From the NCBI RefSeq assembly GCF_032362555.1, contig NC_083520.1, forward strand, positions 8,618,001 to 8,682,000: a DNA stretch of 64,000 nucleotides, given 5' to 3'. The stretch's first letter is position 1. Every line of letters starts with the position of its first letter. Origin of the DNA: Amyelois transitella (Eukaryota > Arthropoda > Insecta > Lepidoptera > Pyralidae). The notes under the pieces are model-generated. The model was not told the DNA's origin and made no database searches. It worked only from the letters and a program-made list of their open reading frames with translations. Of the stretch, positions 60,601 through 64,000 are shown piece by piece. Both the position numbers and the translations under genes were made by a program.

Positions 60601-63237
60601 AGGTGATGGCAGTAGGCATAGCGGTGGAGTTCTGTTCTCACTTGGTGCACAGTTTCTCAGCCTCTAGGGCTTCGGGTCGCATTGCTCGAGCGGCGGATTC
60701 CTTGGCCAAGATGGGCTCCTCGGTACTTAGCGGCATTACATTGACCAAGTTTGGTGGAATCATCGTGCTGGGCACGGCTAAGAGCCAGATCTTCCAGGTT
60801 TGTTTGTTTGTTTCTTAGTTTTTCAGCTATCTTAGCTATTAGTATTCAGTACTTAGCACCATTAAGATATTTAGATTTGAAGGAATGATCATGATGGGCA
60901 CGGCTAAGTTCCAGATCTTTCAAGAGAAAAAACATCAGGAGAACATGCTTACATATATAAAATTACTGCAGACCTAGTAGCATACGAGTAGCACGCGGGA
61001 CGCCGTTTTTAACGCGCGAAAATCTATCGCTGTTTACTATGATTTAAAACGAAAGCGATAGTTTTTGTTTTTGACACGGGACATCGCGCGTGCTATGCTG
61101 CAGGACAGGAAGAAAAAAAATATTTAATTAAATCAAAATAAAAATCAAACATTTATTTTACAATTGAGCATTATGAACAGAGATCGGAATAGGTAGATTG
61201 ATTTTATGTACTTGCATCATGAATTACCATAGAAAGCATAATATGGATAAGCCTCTTTTCCGGGATTCCATTTCAGTGCTTACACTTACAGTAAACTACA
61301 TTGTCCGCGGCTAACATAGGACTACAATTTACGTGAACGAAGTCGGGGAAAACAGCTACCACTAATATATTCTTCATCCCACTTGTAAAAATTCTGGAAA
61401 AAATCTTAATAATTTACAAATCCCGCAATCCCGAACGGAGGCATGTCCATATAAATATATACGTTTCAGTTCATTGACCCCAATTCAATCCACCTATTCC
61501 GATCTCTGATTATGAAACAAGAATTTTTCAGTGTTATTTATTGATAAATCGTGTGCGTGTCCAGGTGTTCTACTTCCGCATGTACCTGGGCATCGTGGTG
61601 GTGGGCGCGGCGCACGGGCTCGTGTTCCTGCCCGTCATGCTCAGCTATATCGGTGAGTGCACGTCTCAATGTGTGTGTGAACAGATTTCCACCAATCACG
61701 TGACGTCTGTGTGACCCTGAGGAGAAATCGACCAATCAGGTTGTGTCTATGTCTATTTTCGAATTTATGCACTTAAGTTTGAATACTAACCGATGCTGTT
61801 ACGGTGAGGAAAATCATCTTGAGAAAAACTTGCAACCTGCAAACAGACTGTCTGTCTTGCGCATAGTTATAATAATAGGAACGTCTTCGTTCAATTCTTT
61901 ATGGAAAATATAGCTATATTTACTTGTCTTTGTATATATCTCGTTTTATGCACATTGTGTCTTTGTATTTTATGGCGTTTGTTGGTGTAAAAAAAAATAT
62001 TGTTAAGTTACAACAAAGTTAAACCATCGAAATAGGATATTTTGTGTCCCAATAAAATAACAAACGTCAAAAAATGCTTGTTCATGTGATTACAGCTCCA
62101 TAACATCACATTGTCATAATATAATATAATTTCCACTAGCATAAAAGCGTTTTTATTTTATTTTAAGTTGTAAATGTTGGTCTTGCATGTCTCCTTATTT
62201 TGCATATCCGTTTATATTTATTTATTTATTTTTGCTTGTATATTGGACCTTTAAAGATGCGGTTACACGGTTTTATTTGGTTGTTTAATTTATAGCTGTA
62301 TTACCATAACCAAGCACCAACAAATTATGTAAACGATTTGCGCACAAAATCTTCATGTATGTTGATTGTTAAAAATATGATTATTACATTTACTTCGACG
62401 AACGTTTAATTGTATCCAAGCTTCTACATTGAAATGATCACGCCACTTTCCCGGAGGGGCGGCAGAGAGAGACTCCCACCAAGATCCTCAAAATATTTAA
62501 TTTTCATAAAAGTGACATTACAAAAAAGAGGTAATTAAGATTTTTGAGCCGTGGTTTATTTTTATCAATGAAATACTTCGTTGTAAATTTTAAAACAAGA
62601 ACACTTTTTTTTATTACAAATGGTTTTGTTCTTTTATCTTCGTTTCCGCCACCACTAACCACTATGTTGTTTTGTGCCATATACTAACAGTTGGAGGTAA
62701 GATTTCAATAGAATAAATATAATTATGCAATAATATCTATCTCTTTCGAAAATACTTCTTATCTCAACAACTTGATTTGGACATAAATACTATTCATTAT
62801 ATTCATTATATTAAAATAAAGCTGTAAAATATTTTCACTATAGGGAACTATCATTAATTCAAACTTTAAGCTGCCAAGAATCGTTAGATTTGGTCACCAT
62901 TTTTAAAAATAGGCGTTATATTTTTTAGTGTTGCTTATATTTACTGTATTATTTTTTGCTTTAAACATTTTGCACTTAGTCAACTAAACTATTTTTTGCT
63001 TATAACCATATATCACATTCGTGGTACCCAGATTTCGGTATTTTCAAATTAAAAAACTTAAATATAAGCAGTTGATCCGTCAGGCAGGCGTTTATAATTC
63101 CAGGTTCGCCGATGAACAAGCAAAAACTGGCCAATCAGATGCGGCGCGGGAAGGAGATGACCGTAGCGGAAACCTCGCTCACTCGAGTAAGAGACGCAAG
63201 TGGACACAGATATACTTATGTACAGAGTGTGGCGTAG
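15648..63237 (+). CDS. NPC1: NPC intracellular cholesterol transporter 1 (NPC1), 22 exons
   Basis: Late-endosomal/lysosomal membrane protein that receives cholesterol from NPC2 and moves it into the membrane. Exons: 15648-15725, 32188-32310, 42548-42767, 42994-43073, 43718-43930, 44570-44762, 47951-48142, 48598-48876, 49168-49354, 50007-50172, 50538-50799, 51497-51698, 52807-53007, 54879-55050, 56161-56383, 56916-57047, 57632-57899, 58679-58895, 59949-60044, 60603-60797, 61565-61652, 63104-63237. All phases join: 3921 nt, 1306 aa plus stop. Exon 1 is a signal peptide. Residues 27-240 are the Cys-rich sterol-binding domain, followed by a Pro-rich linker (253-264) and TM1 (about 274-295). The sterol-sensing domain covers about 640-800 and keeps [16 protein letters not shown] (proline 696). 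The Cys-rich luminal loop is about 860-1060, followed by the last transmembrane cluster. The C-terminus (YVQSVA) lacks the LLNF-type signal of human NPC1. I cannot tell NPC1a from NPC1b. Confidence 0.95.
16102..16160 (-). mobile_element. Repeat B 3' end fragment
   Basis: CATGCCTCTTCCCCAGAAGG..GGCAGAGA, the reverse of the conserved 3' end of repeat B, preceded by an ACAAACATAT tail relic. Confidence 0.6.
16344..16585 (-). repeat. Two repeat A fragments
   Basis: 16344-16388 holds just the 3' end and tail. 16470-16585 holds the 3' third (TGGTCACGTCTATAACCCTT, GGTAGACAGAACCAATAGTC). Confidence 0.75.
17856..17950 (+). repeat. Repeat A 3' fragment, diverged
   Basis: CATTAAGCCATACAGCTGAAC and TTGGCTCTGTCTACC blocks with extra sequence between. 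No tail. Confidence 0.6.
18822..19078 (+). repeat. Repeat A copy, full length (good reference copy)
   Basis: From GGTGGTTCGCGGCACC through GACGTGACCATGTGTGTGTG. All internal blocks are present and in order, about 255 bp. Confidence 0.92.
20695..21001 (-). repeat. Adjacent repeat B fragment and repeat A copy
   Basis: 20695-20800 is a degraded repeat B end (AAATCACGCCTCTACCCCGG). 20811-21001 is a repeat A copy with a CATACATACATACATA tail, truncated at GAATCCCAAGTTTAT. Confidence 0.8.
21519..21690 (-). repeat. Repeat A copy, old and diverged
   Basis: AATCACGTCTTTATCCCTTA..GACAGAGCTA and later CAATTGAAATTCAAAT blocks remain recognisable. Confidence 0.65.
22961..23127 (-). repeat. 3' LTR of the Gypsy element (left copy)
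   Basis: 167 bp, TG...CA. Identical to the right copy except for A instead of T at its third base (plus-strand reading). The polypurine tract adjoins it at 23128. Confidence 0.95.
23202..27143 (-). CDS. Gag-Pol polyprotein of the Ty3/Gypsy element
   Basis: 1313-aa single frame with no frameshift between gag and pol. Capsid-like gag covers about 1-195, and two CX2CX4HX4C zinc knuckles lie at about 205-240. The aspartic protease active site DSGADCNVM is near 303. The reverse transcriptase is at about 430-610 with [24 protein letters not shown] and the catalytic YYDD near 575. RNase H follows at about 715-830 (D near 723, [15 protein letters not shown]). The integrase has an H2C2 zinc motif (HSGH...CKPC, about 950-985) and a DDE core (D near 1011, [10 protein letters not shown] near 1064, E near 1099). 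All catalytic positions I can check are present. The start is 127 bp inside the 5' LTR. Confidence 0.93.
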   Translation of the reverse strand: MVEDNKMEKIMVGSIKPPVGYSIIDGDSWKKYKQIFNLYLVATGLEKQEDERKIAVFLSCAGDEMLDVYNGLGVIKSWKALEENLDNHFGTKNNTVANSYKFFNLRQEEEEKVDRFVTRLRNAAKICDFKEEKRLIRDMLTIGVKDVSLKERLLWEADLTLEKAINLCQAAENSKKQIKEMENNAKEISFMKESSAKKDRQKMFHCNRCGRQHEYRNCPAYGKKCALCSTFNHFAVMCRYKNKKEEKPGTTKQLHKKVQGVKESNNSEDSSSEEFGPYSVSSLSKLQWHEVISVEGYNIKFKLDSGADCNVMPLRLFNKITKGKYMLGKPTVLVVYNGQEVKTSGSVELNCIVKGQKGCIRFCLVDMQVQPVLGLPDCVKFNLINKVDNIVVQDKSTFLAINEDVFSGLGNIGTYTIKLRENVQPVVKPIRRVPQVIKDRLKETLCNYESRGIIEKVEGPTTWCNNLVIVEKPDKSLRLCLDPKELNKAILRENYQIPSPEEIYNSLAGKGVFTVLDLKDGFFQVALDDEEKLCTFGTPFGRYRFKIMPFGISSAPEVMQRLNTVIFSDIQGVHVYYDDIIVAGDSLSEHDQILSKVIDRARKFNVKFNKNKVQYRAEFVKYVGLLLSKSGIKPDPEHVKAIVDLEKPKNIKELQKFLGMCNYLSKFISNYSKTTEPLRDLLKKDVLWDWGSLQEKAFQEVKCKISSAPTLAILEKDGTLTLQCDSSKSGMGACLLQKGKPVSFYSRCYTECQQRWAPIEKELFAICLAMEKYHQFVYGRRIVVETDHKPLVAIMNKDINQISARLQRMVLRLLKYDFEIKYIPGSRMFVADYLSRHYNTTNGQIENTLKELVHCVSSETVYGLEGELQISKRKLIELQQESMKDGNLQHIMTWFNTEWPKNAKNIYGTELKKLFKLRNELMVKDNIVYFENRVLVPRSLRKELLSIVHSGHAGVVKCKKRARKVLFWPGMSRDIENYVLSCKPCEKYRVSNYKQPLMSHEIPDLPFSKVGMDVGHYAGKDFLVVVDYFSKWIEMVWLENKTASIIIQKLMKIFSTHGFPRYIVSDNMPFGSFEFKQFALKNDIELIMSSPHYPQSNGLSEKAVGIVKSLLKKCEESGTSFDLAMLHYRTSPVANLDYSPSELLMNRLLRTNLPCSKELLKSKLCVDVKEKLLKNNEKSRTIYNKTSKLKGSFKKGEDVIIQNVPYNKYWSSGKVMEEGNGPRSFTVMNDKGNLVRRNEKHIRKSKNKFIKKEECLWGSIPGEATRVETPVVVDEPGVSQRSVELGTAGSNDVVTRAGRIVRKPVYLEDFDLK
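27271..27437 (-). repeat. 5' LTR of the Gypsy element (right copy)
   Basis: 167 bp, partner of 22961-23127. It should contain the element's promoter. The primer-binding site adjoins it on the low-coordinate side. Confidence 0.95.
27443..32187. other. NPC1 intron 1, part right of the Gypsy element
   Basis: About 4.7 kb of AT-rich sequence with an (AC)n run near 28185. No gene, known repeat or structured RNA could be supported. Position makes it a candidate for first-intron enhancers. Confidence 0.5.
32427..32698 (-). repeat. Repeat A copy, full length
   Basis: Tail at 32427, head at 32698 (GGTTGGGAACCACACGGC). All blocks present. Confidence 0.92.
33735..33839 (+). repeat. Repeat A 3' fragment
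   Basis: CATTAAGCCATTCAGCTGAAC through GATATAGACGTGATA and a short TATG tail. Confidence 0.8.
34776..34950 (+). mobile_element. Repeat B copy with internal insertion
   Basis: GTCAGGTTAAGAGTACCCGG, GGTTATGAATGTGGATGAAG, TAGTCTCTGCC and the conserved 3' end with GGCGTGAT. About 20 bp of extra sequence near 34825. Confidence 0.75.
36923..37027 (-). repeat. Repeat A 3' fragment
   Basis: ATAATCACGTCTATATCTCT through CAGCTGCACTGCTTAATGAT. Confidence 0.8.
38283..38375 (+). mobile_element. Repeat B 3' fragment
   Basis: AAGAAGTATACAGGGATCGTG, AGTCCTTGCCTACC and AAAAGAGGCGTGATGTA. An inverted, more diverged relative may lie at 38125-38240. Confidence 0.65.
43977..44115 (+). pseudogene. Decayed partial copy of NPC1 exon 5
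   Basis: Direct-orientation copy in intron 5 that matches exon 5 from about 43803 through its donor. It shares GGAGACGCCAGCTC, GATGAACCAGTTGACGGAA-like and ACTAGGCCCTGCA blocks with the exon, but has in-frame stops (for example TAGATCAACTAG) and small indels. It has no acceptor of its own and is not expected to be spliced. Confidence 0.85.
44141..44195 (+). pseudogene. Second decayed copy of NPC1 exon 5 (shorter)
   Basis: Matches the exon 5 segment around 43796-43848 (CGCTGGTTCGATTCCATGGG-like, GGAGACGCC, CCAGATC) with a short internal deletion. It begins upstream of the part kept in the first copy, so it is not simply a copy of that copy. Confidence 0.7.
44327..44529 (+). repeat. Repeat A copy next to NPC1 exon 6
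   Basis: GTCGTAAAAGGCGACTAAGG through GACGTGATTATATGTATGTA. Its tail ends about 40 bp before exon 6. Confidence 0.88.
44927..45064 (+). repeat. Repeat A copy, diverged
   Basis: GACCTGTTTCTATTTG, CATTAAGCCACACAGC, GTTGGCTCTGTCTACCCTG and a CATATGTATGT tail. Confidence 0.7.
45066..47950. other. Remainder of NPC1 intron 6
   Basis: AT-rich. It contains the perfect hairpin at 45635-45701 and an isolated GC-rich block at 46856-46975. Nothing else is recognised. Confidence 0.5.
45635..45701. repeat. Perfect 29-bp inverted repeat with 9-nt loop (NPC1 intron 6)
   Basis: Arms 45635-45663 and 45673-45701 are exact reverse complements. The loop is CGACCGCGT, and pairing ends at 45634/45702. Transcribed, it would form a 29-bp perfect hairpin. 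Confidence 0.9.
48433..48560 (+). repeat. Repeat A copy, strongly diverged
   Basis: GGGCTAGCAACTTGTCACTA, TTGAATCTCAAGTCCATCAT and GGATATAGGCGTG remain. It ends about 40 bp before NPC1 exon 8. Confidence 0.65.
49411..49480 (+). pseudogene. Decayed partial copy of NPC1 exon 9 with its donor
   Basis: Direct copy 57 bp downstream of exon 9. It retains the AGAACAATGTGTAGTA, ATTTGGACAA and CTTCTTGCGCCAAGTGAGT blocks, the last including the splice donor, with the middle of the exon deleted. An unspliced or mis-spliced use would shift the frame. Confidence 0.8.
49804..49973 (-). mobile_element. Repeat B copy just upstream of NPC1 exon 10
   Basis: Well preserved, with a TACATACATACATA tail at the left, truncated at CACCAGGACGG. 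It ends 33 bp before exon 10, so the acceptor region of that exon is nearly all that separates them. Confidence 0.88.
51236..51443 (-). repeat. Repeat A copy near NPC1 exon 12
   Basis: Well preserved tail and body, truncated at CGACATCCATGGGG. It ends about 53 bp before exon 12. Confidence 0.9.
52127..52195 (-). repeat. Repeat A remnant
   Basis: ACATACATACAGAATCAG, then TCTTGAAAAGACTGAAAGGC. The conserved 3' end is deleted. Confidence 0.5.
52293..52774. mobile_element. MITE-like DNA transposon with CAGGGTGAC terminal inverted repeats
   Basis: 482 bp bounded by inverted ends of about 27 bp (CAGGGTGAC[T/A]TTTAA..CAACTGCAT) and flanked on both sides by TATA, a plausible TA or TATA target duplication. 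There is no coding potential inside. Its right end lies 32 bp before NPC1 exon 13. The superfamily is not certain. Confidence 0.8.
52901..54286 (+). repeat. Nine-copy 154-bp tandem array built from NPC1 exon 13 and its donor
   Basis: Units start at 52901, 53055, 53209, 53363, 53517, 53671, 53825, 53979 and 54133. Unit 1 is the real end of exon 13 (52901-53007) plus 47 bp of intron. The other eight repeat the same 107 exon and 47 intron bases. Differences are tiny: GCC versus GCG at the unit start, and GAC versus GAT at one codon (T in units 4, 5 and 8). The coded part is the last ~35 residues of the sterol-sensing-domain exon ([16 protein letters not shown] onward). 154 is not a multiple of three, and the intron part has an in-frame TGA, so the copies cannot extend the protein. 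No acceptor precedes copies 2-9. The array is strongly GC-rich inside an AT-rich intron. Confidence 0.95.
54289..54518 (+). repeat. Repeat A copy at the end of the exon 13 array
   Basis: Head GTGCCGTGTGATTTCCGACA begins within 3 bp of the last array unit. Body and tail complete except for a short deletion in the CATTAAGCC region. Confidence 0.9.
54533..54640 (+). repeat. Repeat C fragment
   Basis: CTAACCGAGGCTCTTACGGT..GAGGAAATCTGCACATTCAG matches the 5' part of repeat C. Confidence 0.55.
55088..55456 (+). mobile_element. Two repeat B copies in tandem
   Basis: 55088-55272 and 55273-55456 are both plus-strand. Each has the full conserved 3' end and TATG tail, and the second starts at the tail of the first. 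The second also keeps GGAGGGAAAGGTCGGAGTGG from further upstream. They lie about 40 bp after the NPC1 exon 14 donor. Confidence 0.88.
55475..55800 (-). mobile_element. Other non-LTR retrotransposon fragments
   Basis: On the minus strand the segment at 55660-55795 reads [20 protein letters not shown] and onward to EKTREN, a non-LTR reverse-transcriptase C-terminus of another family. 55475-55655 holds a GC-rich block (CACTCCTCGCGGGTGAAGAC) of a further unclassified repeat. Confidence 0.6.
55848..55893 (+). repeat. Repeat A 3' end fragment
   Basis: TCTGTCTACCCGCCAAGGGA..GACGTGAGTATGTATG only. Confidence 0.7.
56416..56566 (+). mobile_element. Repeat B copy just after NPC1 exon 15
   Basis: AAAAGTACCCGAAACCGCCG through GGCGTGATTTTATGTATG. 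It starts 33 bp after the exon 15 donor. Confidence 0.88.
57064..57299 (-). repeat. Repeat A copy just after NPC1 exon 16
   Basis: Near full length, moderately diverged, without a clear tail. It begins 17 bp after the exon 16 donor. Confidence 0.85.
57388..57470 (+). repeat. Repeat D fragment
   Basis: TTTGTTACCGCTTCTTCTGC..CTTGGAAGCGGCAGTA, matching 3955-4085. Confidence 0.55.
58081..58240 (+). pseudogene. Decayed partial copy of NPC1 exon 17
   Basis: In intron 17, in direct orientation. Blocks such as GATGTGCCAAAGGAGGTCAC, TCAATTGTAAAC, ATACTGTGCGGAAGAC and GATAACTATT..GAGCTAGG line up in order with exon 17 from about 57730 to its donor. Several deletions and stops are present, so it is non-coding. 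Confidence 0.8.
58440..58665 (+). repeat. Repeat A copy just before NPC1 exon 18
   Basis: CCACTCCATCTTTTTCTCAT through GATATAGCCGTGACTATAAT. It ends 13 bp before exon 18, so the acceptor and probably the branch point lie in or next to it. Confidence 0.87.
59047..59313 (+). pseudogene. Two decayed copies of the 3' half of NPC1 exon 18
   Basis: Copy 1 (about 59063-59188) keeps the exon end, the GTGAGTAA donor and the following intron bases. Copy 2 (about 59214-59313) repeats copy 1 at a period of about 151 bp, including the shared leader TTCTTGATCATGTGACTTG. Both still read as a transmembrane helix ([15 protein letters not shown]), so they are among the better preserved. Neither has a pyrimidine tract and AG at the correct place to act as an exon. 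Confidence 0.85.
60430..60545 (+). mobile_element. RTE-like tail fragment in NPC1 intron 19
   Basis: CTTTTGCACGCGGCTTCGCA, AATTTCGTGAAAATCAGTCG and GTTACAAACATATAATA, the form of an RTE-type 3' tail. Diverged. Confidence 0.6.
60848..60925 (+). pseudogene. Decayed partial copy of NPC1 exon 20
   Basis: Begins about 50 bp downstream of the exon 20 donor. It aligns with the exon end: CAGTACTTAGCACCATTA, GGAATGATCATGATGGGCAC, ACGGCTAAG and CCAGATCTTTCAAG against the exon's CGGTACTTAGCGGCATTA and so on. It is AT-drifted and lacks an intact donor. Confidence 0.8.
60966..61103. repeat. Imperfect foldback (CTGCAG-bounded) in NPC1 intron 20
   Basis: Both ends read CTGCAG, and both arms carry TAGCACGCG/CGCGTGCTA and AAAATCTATCGCT/AGCGATAGTTTTT blocks in inverted order around a loop near 61032-61053. 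This is consistent with a short MITE or relic of a DNA transposon. Confidence 0.6.
61653..63103. other. NPC1 intron 21
   Basis: AT-rich. Holds a repeat C relic (about 61755-61860), a repeat B 3' end relic (62437-62475, minus) and TCACGTGA at 61696-61703. No further gene seen. Confidence 0.55.
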
Positions 63238-63461
63238 GCGTTGTTTGGGCGATCCAATTTGTCAGTTCTATAATGTATTAACTCGGTGGTATCATAGAAT
63301 TGTGAAGTTTATTTTTGTAATGCAAATGAAGTTTTGTTTATTTACATTTTATTATGAAGCAGAGTGAATCTCTTGCGAGATTGACAAAGTAACTATGTGT
63401 GCTCTGTTGTAAGTTTTATTTACTGTGACAATTATATTCATCTGGTAACACCAATTTAAAC

Positions 63462-63467
63462 AATAAA
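63462..63467 (+). other. Polyadenylation signal of NPC1
   Basis: AATAAA at 225 bp after the NPC1 stop codon, followed by GTCTTTAACAGT. It is the first canonical hexamer in the 3' flank. Confidence 0.6.
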
Positions 63468-64000
63468 GGTCTTTAACAGTAAAGATACGTTTGTATGTCT
63501 ATGCCGATAATAATTCGGCATATCATATAAATTAAAAGAATAAAACAAATTGGATCCTCTGAATAAACCAATTGTGTGCGCACCCCGTACCGAAATAGAA
63601 TGGGCATTAACAGTTTTTCATTCATCGAGTAAGAATTCGTTTCGTGTTTTAGTATCGGTATTTTTGATGTATCGTTCCGTCCGTTCTAGTTCGGTGGCAC
63701 ACTAGCGCCACACAATTAAAGTCTCACTCGAGAACCTGCAGCTCGATTTTATCGAATCGATTAAATCGAGTTCGATACGATCAGGTACAAAGCTTAGCAT
63801 CACATTTGTAATATTTGATGGGTTGCTTTTTCAGCTATACGTAAGCAACATCTTCGTCTTAAAACTTACTAATCAATCTGTGCTAGAAACATTTGTGGGT
63901 AACAAGAATGAAAAGAAATACTAATGCTTCAGTTGCAAAGATTTTGCATAAAATAGGTTAGTCTAGAAAAATATAGTAAAATCTCTTTGGGAGCGACCAA
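63468..64000. other. 3' flank of NPC1
   Basis: No gene recognised. It contains a 29-bp near-palindrome centred on AATCGATT at 63742-63770. It may lead into the next gene beyond the window. Confidence 0.45.

Noticed and set aside
1..64000. tRNA, rRNA or other structured RNA genes
   Set aside because: I scanned for cloverleaf-like arms with A and B boxes and for rRNA cores and found none I could support. The repeat A head (GGTTCCCGGCACC) only superficially resembles a B box.

Overview
The window looks like a piece of a lepidopteran (moth or butterfly) nuclear chromosome. It is AT-rich, with short GT-AG exons separated by long introns. The introns hold many interspersed repeats that end in (TATG)n tails, plus RTE-type non-LTR tails of the kind common in Lepidoptera. 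Nothing points to a prokaryotic, organellar or viral origin. I cannot name the species.

Five host genes can be read. (1) 1-9504, minus strand: SMARCAL1/HARP-type annealing helicase, 14 exons recovered, with its 3' end beyond the left edge. (2) 10231-11127, plus: a mitochondrial carnitine/acylcarnitine carrier (SLC25A20, fly colt) in one uninterrupted exon. (3) 11788-12696, minus: a GPANK1-like ankyrin/zinc-finger/G-patch protein, also one exon. (4) 13627-14729, minus: a two-exon zeste-like Myb/SANT protein. (5) 15648-63237, plus: NPC1, the lysosomal cholesterol transporter. I rebuilt NPC1 from 22 exons whose phases all join, giving 1306 codons plus a stop. It fills three quarters of the window because introns 1 and 2 are about 16.5 and 10.2 kb.

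Mobile DNA dominates the non-coding part. Intron 1 of NPC1 holds a complete, apparently young Ty3/Gypsy element (22961-27437, minus) with 167-bp LTRs that differ at one base, a CCAAT target duplication, a primer-binding site, a polypurine tract and one open 1313-aa Gag-Pol frame. Two short families recur about 35 times. Family A is SINE-like. Family B is the 5'-truncated 3' end of a non-LTR retrotransposon that still encodes the C-terminus of its reverse transcriptase. They share the last 40 or so bases and the (TATG)n tail, which suggests a SINE/LINE partnership. A TIR-bounded MITE, RTE-like tails, two further repeat families and several hairpins are also present.

The most unusual structure is in NPC1. 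Exon 13, which encodes the end of the sterol-sensing domain, runs into nine near-identical 154-bp direct repeats (52901-54286). Each carries 107 bp of exon, the donor site and 47 bp of intron. Five other NPC1 exons (5, 9, 17, 18, 20) have decayed partial copies of themselves in the intron just downstream, most of them including the donor side. The gene therefore seems to have undergone repeated local tandem duplication of exon ends, with exon 13 as the recent and most expanded case.

The host genes do not form a pathway. NPC1 (sterol export from lysosomes) and the carnitine carrier (fatty-acid import into mitochondria) are both lipid-transport genes, but their proximity is probably chance.
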